Source: a bacterium
GTDB lineage: Bacteria; Chloroflexota; Dormibacteria; Aeolococcales; Bog-877
NCBI GenBank assembly: GCA_021795235.1
Contig: JAJYPP010000002.1
Span: 62,001-126,000 of the forward strand
DNA: 64,000 nt
Direction: 5' to 3'
A program made the position numbers and the translations under genes. Positions 51,818 through 59,167 of the stretch are shown piece after piece (the stretch's first letter is position 1; every line of letters begins with the position of its first letter). The notes under the pieces are model-generated. The model was not told the DNA's origin and made no database searches. It worked only from the letters and a program-made list of their open reading frames with translations.

Positions 51818-53962
51818 ATGCGAGAGACAAATCTGAGGACCGGCACCACCAAGCCCAATGTGAGACGCCGCCGCGGCGGCCAGGCATCCCCAGGGATCAA
51901 CTGGCGCCGGATGCTGGGAATCGTGGCCCTGGCCGGGTTGGCCGGCCTGGTCGTGCTGACCATCCCGCTGACGGCGTTGGCGAGAGCCTACAGCGCCCTC
52001 CCGACGGGGGTGGCGCTACCCACCGACACGGTGATCTATGGCCAGGGCAACCAGGTCATCGCCGACCTGCACCCCCCCGGCACTAGCCGCATTCCGGTCC
52101 CGCTCGACCAGATCGCGCCGGTGATGCGGACCGCGATCGTGGCCATCGAGGACCACAGCTTCTGGACCGCGCCCAGCTTTGACATCGGCCGGATTTTCGA
52201 GGCCGGAATCTTCGACATCATCCACCACAGTGCGGCCCAGGGGGCCAGCACCATCCCGGAGCAGGTCGCCAAGATTCTCTACCTCCATGACAACAAGTCG
52301 ATCCCGTACAAGATCAAGGAGATCCTGTACGGCAACGAGTTGACCTCCAGGCTGAGCAAGCCGCAGATCCTGGACGCCTACCTCAACGATGTCTACTTCG
52401 GCCAGGGGGCGACCGGGATCCAGGCTGCGGCCGAGACCTACTTCGGGGTGAACGCCAGCCAACTGACCGCCGCGCAGGCCACCCTCCTGGCCGGGCTGCT
52501 GCCCGCCCCTTCCTACCTGGACCCCATCTCCAACCTCGCCGCCGCGCGAGTCCGCCAGCAGGTGGTGGTCGACGCCATGGTCAAGTACAGCGGGCTCAGC
52601 CCCGCCGCGGCCAGCCAGATCATGGCCAAGCCGCCAGCGCTGACCTCCGGCAGCGAAGCCCCTGTCAACAACGCGCCCTATTTCGTGGACCAGGTCCAGT
52701 CCTGGCTTCTCTCCCACTACGGGCCCGGGTACTCCACGATGGGGCTGAGTGTCTATACCAGCCTCAATCTGCACCTGACCCAGGTGGCGCAGCAGATGGT
52801 GACCGCCGACATTGCCCGCCACCGGGCCATGCACATGACCGACGGTGCCCTGGTTGCGGAGAACCCGGCCAACGGACAGATCGAGGTCTGGGTTGGGGGG
52901 GCTGGGGCCAATGTCCCGGGGGGCCAGATTGACATGGCGGCGGTCCCTCGCCAGCCGGGGTCGACGTTCAAGATCTACACCTACTCGGCGGCACTGACCG
53001 CCCACAAGGTCACCATGACCTCTCCGGTGCGGGATAGCCCCTTCTCCTTGCCAACCGGGGGGCCGGGTGGCGGTCCCTTCGTGGTCCACGACTACGAGGG
53101 AACCTACGCTGGGGTGGTTCCGATCCAGGTGGCCCTGGGCAACTCCCTCAATGTGCCGGCGGTCCGGGTTGAACTTGCGGTGGGAGTCCCCAGGGTGCTG
53201 GCCATGGCCCGGGCCATGGGCGTAACGACCCTCTCGGGGCCGTCTTCCCGCTACGGCCCCAGCATGACCCTGGGGGCATATCCCATCCCCCTTTGGGAGA
53301 CGGCCCAGGCCGGATCGGTGCTGGCCGCCCAAGGAGTGCTCCACCCCGCCCACTTCGTCCTCAAGGTGGTGAACCAGGGCGGCCAGGTGCTCTACACCGC
53401 CAGACCGAAGGCGCAGCAGGCCCTCTCGCCCCAGGTCGCGTTCATCATGAACACCATCCTCTCGCGCAACAACAACCGCCTCTTGGCCTTCGGACCCAAC
53501 ACCCCGCTGGTGCTGCCGGGACACTCTGCGGCGATCAAGACTGGCACCTCCAACAGCTACCGGGACAACCTCGCGGTGGGCTGGACCCCCACCCTGGTGG
53601 GAGCGGACTGGGTCGGTAACGCCAATGACCAGCCGATGTACGGCGGCGGCCTGAACGGCATCAGCGGCGCAGCCAGTCTCTGGAATCAATTCATGAAGTA
53701 CGCCCTGGCCAAGACTCCCAACAGCTGGTACCGCGCCCCGGCCGGGCTGACCGCCAAGTACAGCCAGGGCCAGACCAACTATTACCTGCCGGGCACCGGG
53801 CCCACCAATCAGATCCTGGGAGGGGGAGTGGTAGCCCCCGCCCCAACACCAACGCCAACACCAACGCCAACACCAACACCAACACCCCAGACCACTCCCA
53901 CGCCACAGGTCAGTCCCACCGCGACTCCGACGGCGACCCCCACCCCCACGGTGCTGCCGTAG
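51818..53962 (+). CDS. Class A penicillin-binding protein
   Basis: 714 residues. Cytoplasmic basic tail (VRRRRGG), membrane helix (32-57), GT51 glycosyltransferase domain (about 65-250), transpeptidase domain (about 330-640) and a Pro/Thr-rich tail. GT51: catalytic Glu111 in AIEDHSFW; motif 2 reads QGASTIPEQVAK, with PEQ where TQQ is usual. Transpeptidase: SxxK as GSTFK (about 382), SxN as NSLNVPAV, KTG as IKTGTSN (about 575). It polymerises and cross-links peptidoglycan. The ATG at 51818 is chosen because upstream sequence is unlike the family. The TP repeat tail (about 674-714) is low complexity, probably a wall-spanning spacer. Confidence 0.93.
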   Translation: MRETNLRTGTTKPNVRRRRGGQASPGINWRRMLGIVALAGLAGLVVLTIPLTALARAYSALPTGVALPTDTVIYGQGNQVIADLHPPGTSRIPVPLDQIAPVMRTAIVAIEDHSFWTAPSFDIGRIFEAGIFDIIHHSAAQGASTIPEQVAKILYLHDNKSIPYKIKEILYGNELTSRLSKPQILDAYLNDVYFGQGATGIQAAAETYFGVNASQLTAAQATLLAGLLPAPSYLDPISNLAAARVRQQVVVDAMVKYSGLSPAAASQIMAKPPALTSGSEAPVNNAPYFVDQVQSWLLSHYGPGYSTMGLSVYTSLNLHLTQVAQQMVTADIARHRAMHMTDGALVAENPANGQIEVWVGGAGANVPGGQIDMAAVPRQPGSTFKIYTYSAALTAHKVTMTSPVRDSPFSLPTGGPGGGPFVVHDYEGTYAGVVPIQVALGNSLNVPAVRVELAVGVPRVLAMARAMGVTTLSGPSSRYGPSMTLGAYPIPLWETAQAGSVLAAQGVLHPAHFVLKVVNQGGQVLYTARPKAQQALSPQVAFIMNTILSRNNNRLLAFGPNTPLVLPGHSAAIKTGTSNSYRDNLAVGWTPTLVGADWVGNANDQPMYGGGLNGISGAASLWNQFMKYALAKTPNSWYRAPAGLTAKYSQGQTNYYLPGTGPTNQILGGGVVAPAPTPTPTPTPTPTPTPQTTPTPQVSPTATPTATPTPTVLP
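53843..53884 (+). repeat. 7-unit CCAACR tandem repeat in the PBP tail
   Basis: Seven in-frame 6-bp units (CCAACA or CCAACG) encode a Thr-Pro run. Such a repeat can change length by slippage without breaking the frame. Confidence 0.85.
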
Positions 53963-53975
53963 GGAGGCACCGGCA

Positions 53976-54006
53976 CTGACAGCCCCACCCTCGGGCTGAG
54001 CGTCAG
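53976..54006. terminator. Bulged hairpin between convergent PBP and response regulator
   Basis: CTGAC (53976-53980) pairs with GTCAG (54002-54006) and AGCCC (53981-53985) with GGGCT (53993-53997), with a 4-nt bulge. It overlaps the end of the response regulator gene. Confidence 0.45.
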
Positions 54007-54485
54007 CGGTCGGCGGCCGCCTCCGCTCGACAGAGAGCGAACTCTCGATCCGGACGGGCGCGCTCCATCTCTCCCGCTATGGCCAGAGCATCGCCCAGGC
54101 TGGACAGCAACTGGTCGGCACGGAAGGGCTTGACCAGATGGTCGAACCCCGCAGCCTGCATCTCCATCCGCACATCCACCTGGGGTAGCCGCGAACTGGT
54201 GAAGATCACCGGGGTCCAGTTCCAGCCGGCCTTGCCCAACAGCCGGCGGCAGAGGTCGAAGGATCCCGGCTCCATCAGATTGAAATCCAGGATCACGCAG
54301 GAATAGGGACCGTGCGCGTGGTTGAGGACAGACCGGGAGCAGTCCGCCTCGACGACCTCAAAGTTCAGGCGCTTGAGGATCGCTGTGGTGGCGGTCCTCG
54401 ACAGCTCGTCCCGGTCCGCCACCAAGATGGTGCGCTCCCCCATCGGCCGCCGCGGAGGGCGCTGGAACCCAGCTTGAGCTGCCAT
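54003..54485 (-). CDS. Single-domain response regulator
   Basis: 160 residues: one receiver domain and no output domain. Phospho-acceptor Asp67 in CVILDFNLMEPG; the acidic pair appears as ADRDE; the Thr/Ser switch is in VIFTSSR and the Lys in HLVKPF. Likely a phospho-relay or protein-interaction switch. I start at ATG 54483-54485, seven nucleotides after a TAGACT box and without SD; an ATG 14 codons later (54443) is a possible shorter start. It diverges from the secretion operon with 152 bp between, so co-regulation is possible. Confidence 0.8.
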   Translation of the reverse strand: MAAQAGFQRPPRRPMGERTILVADRDELSRTATTAILKRLNFEVVEADCSRSVLNHAHGPYSCVILDFNLMEPGSFDLCRRLLGKAGWNWTPVIFTSSRLPQVDVRMEMQAAGFDHLVKPFRADQLLSSLGDALAIAGEMERARPDREFALCRAEAAADR

Positions 54486-54492
54486 CCAAGCC

Positions 54493-54498
54493 AGTCTA
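54493..54498 (-). promoter_or_regulatory. -10 box, leaderless response regulator
   Basis: The minus strand reads TAGACT, seven nucleotides before the ATG at 54485. Confidence 0.45.
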
Positions 54499-54585
54499 GA
54501 TTTGGCCGGTAGGGCCTGGGTGCAAGTTCCTGCACCGTTCCGGCGATGGCCTGTAACACTAGGGCTACCAGCCTGAACAGACATG

Positions 54586-54613
54586 TCGCGCGGCTCGTCG
54601 AGCCAACGCGCGA
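54586..54613 (+). repeat. Inverted repeat upstream of the secretion operon
   Basis: TCGCGCG (54586-54592) plus GCTC (54593-54596), a 3-nt turn, then GAGC (54600-54603), a CAA bulge, and CGCGCGA (54607-54613): 11 perfect pairs. It sits 24 nt before the first gene of the type IV secretion-like operon and between divergent genes. It could be an operator, an mRNA leader hairpin, or an oriT-like site. Confidence 0.6.
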
Positions 54614-54637
54614 TGGTCAGCGGACCCACCCTATGGA

Positions 54638-56311
54638 ATGGCGAAATCCAAGCCGCCGCGGTGGGAAGATTCGATCGGAGGGCCAGCCGCGATGCTGGGC
54701 CTGGGCGTCCTGCTCCTGCTGCTCAGGTTCTTCCCAAGAGCCGATCCGGGCCAGTCCGCTGTTGCTACCGGATCGACTCTCCTGGGCACCAGGGGTATAG
54801 CGGGGCTCGAGCTGGGGGCCACCGTCCTGGCTGGGATCGGGCTGCTGGCAGTGCTCACCCAGGTGCGACGCGCCCGGCTCGTGCGACCAGGAGCCCTGGG
54901 CCTGGCGCGACGAGCCGGGTGGCGCGATCTGCGCGCGTTCCGGCTGGGCCATGGCCGCCGCGGGGGCCGCCCAGCCGTGCGGCTGGGAACCCATCGACTC
55001 TTGGCCATCCACCTCCCCGACGAGGACCACCTGCTGGTGTTGGGGCCCACGGGATCCGGCAAGTCCAGCGGGCTGGCCATCCCGGCCATCCTCGAGTGGG
55101 ACGGAGCCGTGGTCGTAACCGATCCCAAGGGGGAGCTCGTCCAGGCCACGATGTCGGCGCGGCGCCGGCGCGGTCGAGCCGTCGTGTTCTCGCCACTGAT
55201 GACTCCCGCGGATTCGTGGAACCCCGTGAGCTCGGTTCGCAGCTCAGAAGATGCTCTCCGCACAGCCGGCTTGCTCATGGGCAGGCCGCCGGACAGGGAG
55301 CCGTTCTGGCACGACCTGGCCCTGCAGCTGCTGCAAGGGCTGCTGGTCGAGGCCGCCGTCGCAGGGATGAACCTGGGCGACCTCATGGCCATGCTGCAGG
55401 CGGTCCCGGCCGAAGAGCTGGCTGAAGAGCTGGGCCATCCCGTGGCTCGCCGTCTGGCTCAGGGGGCAACCAGTGGCGGCGACCGCACGGCCATGGGGGT
55501 GGTGGCAACTTTGGTGGCGAAACTGGCTCCCTACGCGACCGAGCAGGTGGCGGAGGCGACCTCGCGGAGCTCGTTCGAGGCGGGCGCCATCGCCACCGGG
55601 GAGCTGAAGACGCTCTACTGCGTGGTCACCCCCCACGACGCCCCGCTCCTGCGGGGCCTGGTCAGCGCGCTGCTGGCCACGTGCTGGCGGGCCATCTACG
55701 CCGCGCCTCCTGCGCTGCCCGTGCTCTTTGTGCTCGATGAGTTCGCCCAGCTCACGCTCCTGCCGGAACTTCCAGCTCTGGTCCAGCTGGGCCGCTCCCA
55801 GGGGGTGCGCATGATGCTCATGGCCCAGGACCTGGGCTCGATCACCGGCACCTATGGCGCCGATACCGCGGCCGCGCTCTGGGCAAACTGCCGCACCAAG
55901 CTGTTGCTGGCCGGCATCTCGGAGGTGGACCTGCTGGACCGGGTCAGCCGGCTGGCGGGCATGGCCACTCTGCACCGCCCCCAGCCGGGCCACGCGGACG
56001 AGCCGGTGAGCTCACATCCGCTGCTGGCCCCCGATGAGATTCGCCGCCTGAAAGACGACCAGGCGCTGATCCTCCGCGGGGGCAGTCATCCCGCGGTGAT
56101 ACGCCAGCGCCGCTGGTACCGCGATCAGAACCTGCGGCGGCTGGTTCACCTGCCTCTCGATCAGGAGTTGGTGCCACGACCGGCCCCGGGGCGACCGCTC
56201 TCCACCTGGGACACCCGCTTGGCCAGGCTCGAGGAACGGCCCGCGACGCTTCGCTGGGAGGACAACAGCAGCGAGTCCTGCGACCTTGATCTGGAGACCC
56301 CCGCTTGCTGA
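54638..56311 (+). CDS. VirD4/TraG-type coupling ATPase
   Basis: 557 residues. Two N-terminal membrane helices (about 16-32, 54-75), then a hexameric RecA-like motor domain: Walker A LGPTGSGKSSG (about 135-144), VVVTDPKGELV after it, Walker B LFVLDEFAQL (about 361-370) and the LMAQDLGSI sensor region. This is the TraG/VirD4 substrate-recruiting ATPase of type IV secretion; the alpha-helical all-alpha domain lies about 190-290. First gene of a six-gene operon. No relaxase is seen in the window. Confidence 0.9.
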   Translation: MAKSKPPRWEDSIGGPAAMLGLGVLLLLLRFFPRADPGQSAVATGSTLLGTRGIAGLELGATVLAGIGLLAVLTQVRRARLVRPGALGLARRAGWRDLRAFRLGHGRRGGRPAVRLGTHRLLAIHLPDEDHLLVLGPTGSGKSSGLAIPAILEWDGAVVVTDPKGELVQATMSARRRRGRAVVFSPLMTPADSWNPVSSVRSSEDALRTAGLLMGRPPDREPFWHDLALQLLQGLLVEAAVAGMNLGDLMAMLQAVPAEELAEELGHPVARRLAQGATSGGDRTAMGVVATLVAKLAPYATEQVAEATSRSSFEAGAIATGELKTLYCVVTPHDAPLLRGLVSALLATCWRAIYAAPPALPVLFVLDEFAQLTLLPELPALVQLGRSQGVRMMLMAQDLGSITGTYGADTAAALWANCRTKLLLAGISEVDLLDRVSRLAGMATLHRPQPGHADEPVSSHPLLAPDEIRRLKDDQALILRGGSHPAVIRQRRWYRDQNLRRLVHLPLDQELVPRPAPGRPLSTWDTRLARLEERPATLRWEDNSSESCDLDLETPAC

Positions 56312-56592
56312 TCCTGGCTTCATTCACCACCGGCCTGGACAATGTCATCCACACCGTCACCACCCTGGCGCTGGGTGCGGTGGCAGTCCTCTGCCTGAGC
56401 TACGCGGCCATCCGCTACATGACCTCCCTTGACAACTCTCAGCGCCGCGCCGCCGCCATCCAGGGATTGGTGACCGTCCTCTTGGGGGTCCTGCTGTTGG
56501 TCAACGAGGGGGCGGTCCTCAGCTTCGTTGAAGGGCTCTCGGGCAGCAACACTGCCTGTGCGACCAGCAGCTGTTCCGCCACCACCCCCTGA
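56305..56592 (+). CDS. VirB2-like small membrane protein
   Basis: 95 residues, two membrane helices (about 17-40 and 50-67) with a short charged turn (DNSQRRAA) and a Ser/Cys-rich tail. Size, topology and place between the VirD4 and VirB6-like genes fit a VirB2/TrbC-type pilin, or the small membrane protein found at that place in Gram-positive systems; there is no diagnostic motif. TTG start with GGAG 8 nt upstream, overlapping the VirD4 stop by 7 nt. Confidence 0.6.
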   Translation: MLILASFTTGLDNVIHTVTTLALGAVAVLCLSYAAIRYMTSLDNSQRRAAAIQGLVTVLLGVLLLVNEGAVLSFVEGLSGSNTACATSSCSATTP

Positions 56593-58811
56593 CAGCACGG
56601 GGGGGGCTCCTCTTAGGGGCGGCGACGGTCCTGTTGGCGGCGCTCTCCGCGGGAATCCTGGTGCAGCCGGCTGGCCCCACGGCCGCTCTGCCGGCACGAC
56701 TGGCCTCCGCATCGGATCCGGCCTCGCCCACGCCGACTGCTCAGTCCACACCGGTCAGCGCGCCCGCGGCCGGCAGCACCAGCCAGCAGTGTGGAGGCAT
56801 CACCGACCCCTTCTGCTATGTGATGGATGCCTTCGTCTCTGGACCAGTCGCCATCATGGGCAGCCTCGACGGTAGCCCCGACCCGGCCCACATCAATCCC
56901 GTCGACGGCAGCGTCACCTCCGGTCCCTGGAGCTTGATCACGACCTTGGTGGGCAGCAACCCCGTGGTCGACAACTACGACGGCAGCCTGGGCGAGCCGG
57001 CCCACGAGTGCGGATCCAGCGGATGCATCCCCTGGGTCCAGAAGTTGAACTCGATCCTGACCCCGATCGCGCTCGGACTGATCGTGATCGCCTTTGTGCT
57101 CCAGGTTTCCTTGTTCATGGCCGGGCAGGAGCTGAACATGCGCGCCGGGATCGTCCCCTGTCTGGTGGCGGCGGCGGTGATCGGGGCCGGGCTCCCACTG
57201 CACCTGGCCGGTCGGACCATCGACGCCGGCAGCTGGCTGTCCCAGGGACTCCTGCAGGCGACCTTCCAGGGCCTGGGAGCCCACACCGCCCAACCCCTGG
57301 ACATGATGACGGTTCTGGCGATGACCGCCTACTGCCCGGAGGACAGCCCGATCAGCCACCCGGGAATCCACATCTCCGCCCCGGGAACCTCCCCGGCACA
57401 GGCGGTGCTGGTCAAGCCCTGGATGGACCCCCACTTCACCCAATCCCACTGCATCGGTACCGACAGTCCAGATTTCACCAAGGAGGTTCTGAACCGGTCG
57501 GAGAACTTCTTCGGCCCCCCGCTTCACGACGCCAACTGCGACCGAGGCGACGCCAGCCCCGGGCAGCCGCTGTGCACCAACACCGACAACCAGGTGAACA
57601 ACAACCAGAACCAGAGCTGTCTGGAGGGCAGCGGCAGCCCCGGTATGAGCTCGCAACAGCTGAACCTTCTCCCGCTCCCCGGAGAGCCCCACGCGGGCAA
57701 CGGCCAGAGCCCCGCGGATTGCCGCTATGCCGACATCTACTGGGGCACGGTGCCCACCTTCACCGATGTCTGGAACGGAGTGGGGCCCCATGGCCGCAAC
57801 GGCTATGACGTCCCCGACGGGCTCCAGGGCATGCTCGCCTTCACCGTTCTCACCCTGCTTGGGCTCTGGCTGGCGATGACCTACCTGGCCCGCTATCTGG
57901 TGCTGGCGCTGCTGGCCGGCTGCTCCAGCCTGGCATTCCTGCTCCTGGCCTTCCCGGGAGGGCGGGGGCTGTTCAATCGCTACTGGCGGACCGTAGCCGA
58001 GCTGTCCACGGTGGTGGTCGTCCAGACCCTGATCTTCATCGCCTTCGTGGCGGTGATCTCCACGGTCTCAGGGCTGGCTCCGGTCAGCCCCTCCGCCTCC
58101 TGCCCCCTCATCTCGGCCGCCAACAGGGCCAACTGCTCGGCCGGCACCCATGGGCTGCTGGCCCAAGTTGGAAGCGGCAACCCCGGCGACCAGTTCGCGA
58201 AGTGCTTGCTGGCGATCGTCACCGTTTGGCTGATGCTCGAGGTGCCCAAGCGCATCAGCCAGGGGGAGATGTCTACCTACCACAGCCTCCGCGGCCTGGC
58301 CTCAGCCTCATCCGGGGTCTTGATCGGCGGTGCGCTGATGGCACGGTCTGAGATCGGCCCACGGGCCGCTCGATTCGGTGCCACCGTGGGCCCGGCCGTC
58401 AGAGACGCGGCCGTTCGAGCCACGACCGTCAGGCGGCCGGCCGGTACGCCGAGCCCTGCCGATCACGAGCTGGCAGCCAGGCTGGAGCGGTCGGAGCTCG
58501 CCGGTCAGCCCAAGTGGCCAACCGTTCGGGGCCACGAGTCCCGGGAACAGTTCATCGGGCGGTCGTTGGTCGGTCGGCCGGCCGCGGTGCAGGAGCTGAG
58601 CCGGGTCCTCAAGATGGAGCCTCAAGATCTGGAGGAGATCGGCCGAGACCAGTGGTCCCCCCGCGGCCAGACGCGGCTGCGGCAGCTGGGGGCCGACTAC
58701 GTGAGCGCCCACGGCGTGCTGGTCCACGACCTCGATGCTGCCTATCTCAACTCGCTGCGGCGCGGGAGGTTGGCGCCTCTGGGAGCCCCACCGACGGACC
58801 AATCCCAGTAG
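56589..58811 (+). CDS. VirB6/TrbL-like polytopic secretion protein
   Basis: 740 residues from a CTG at 56589. N-terminal signal-like segment (TARGGLLLGAATVLLAAL), a Ser/Thr/Pro and Cys-containing extracytoplasmic region, then about six membrane helices in two clusters (SILTPIALGLIVIAFVLQ, GIVPCLVAAAVIGAGL; TLLGLWLAMTYLARYLVLAL, STVVVVQTLIFIAFVAVI, LLAIVTVWLMLEV) and a basic cytoplasmic tail. This fits the TrbL/VirB6 inner-membrane channel. CTG forms a CTGA overlap with the previous stop and supplies the basic residue before the hydrophobic core; the next ordinary start, TTG 56634, would cut into the signal. Confidence 0.75.
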   Translation: MTARGGLLLGAATVLLAALSAGILVQPAGPTAALPARLASASDPASPTPTAQSTPVSAPAAGSTSQQCGGITDPFCYVMDAFVSGPVAIMGSLDGSPDPAHINPVDGSVTSGPWSLITTLVGSNPVVDNYDGSLGEPAHECGSSGCIPWVQKLNSILTPIALGLIVIAFVLQVSLFMAGQELNMRAGIVPCLVAAAVIGAGLPLHLAGRTIDAGSWLSQGLLQATFQGLGAHTAQPLDMMTVLAMTAYCPEDSPISHPGIHISAPGTSPAQAVLVKPWMDPHFTQSHCIGTDSPDFTKEVLNRSENFFGPPLHDANCDRGDASPGQPLCTNTDNQVNNNQNQSCLEGSGSPGMSSQQLNLLPLPGEPHAGNGQSPADCRYADIYWGTVPTFTDVWNGVGPHGRNGYDVPDGLQGMLAFTVLTLLGLWLAMTYLARYLVLALLAGCSSLAFLLLAFPGGRGLFNRYWRTVAELSTVVVVQTLIFIAFVAVISTVSGLAPVSPSASCPLISAANRANCSAGTHGLLAQVGSGNPGDQFAKCLLAIVTVWLMLEVPKRISQGEMSTYHSLRGLASASSGVLIGGALMARSEIGPRAARFGATVGPAVRDAAVRATTVRRPAGTPSPADHELAARLERSELAGQPKWPTVRGHESREQFIGRSLVGRPAAVQELSRVLKMEPQDLEEIGRDQWSPRGQTRLRQLGADYVSAHGVLVHDLDAAYLNSLRRGRLAPLGAPPTDQSQ

Positions 58812-58813
58812 CC

Positions 58814-59167
58814 ATGACACCCGCAGAGGTACCGCTCCCGATATCAACGATGCCAACTCGCTGGGGGATGTTCACGGGCCACCAGCTGACCTGGTTGGCG
58901 GCAGCGCTGCTCCCTCTCTACGTGCTCCTGCGAGCCCACCTGGCGCTGCAGGCGGCCCTGCCCCTCTGCCTGCCCTGGCTCGCCACCGCCACTGCGATGG
59001 CGTTCGGCAGGTGTCGGGGCCGCGCCCTCGACGCCTTCGCGGGTGACTGGGCCCTGTTCCAGCTCCAGCCCAAGGCCCTGACCCACCCGGGATCGCGCCC
59101 CGGCCCGGCGCTGTTCACCCCCATCGACCGCCTGGATCGAGGAGCGCTGCCCTGGAGCCCGCCGTGA
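58814..59167 (+). CDS. PrgI/VirB3-like membrane protein
   Basis: 117 residues, two adjacent membrane helices (about 24-62) after FTGHQLTWLAAALLPLY, which resembles the start of PrgI-family proteins (TxRQLxxLAAG). The C-terminal half is soluble and ends PALFTPIDRLDRG. PrgI/VirB3 proteins sit directly before VirB4, as here (GTGA overlap with the next gene at 59164). ATG at 58814 is 2 nt after the previous stop. Family identity is by pattern and position. Confidence 0.65.
   Translation: MTPAEVPLPISTMPTRWGMFTGHQLTWLAAALLPLYVLLRAHLALQAALPLCLPWLATATAMAFGRCRGRALDAFAGDWALFQLQPKALTHPGSRPGPALFTPIDRLDRGALPWSPP

Noticed and set aside
52016-53689. 557-codon minus-strand frame opposite the PBP gene
   Set aside because: Shadow of a gene with intact GT51 and transpeptidase motifs; no SD or family features on the minus strand.
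53843-53884. Short tandem repeat considered as a CRISPR or regulatory array
   Set aside because: Units are 6 bp, in frame, with no spacers; it encodes the Thr-Pro tail of the PBP.
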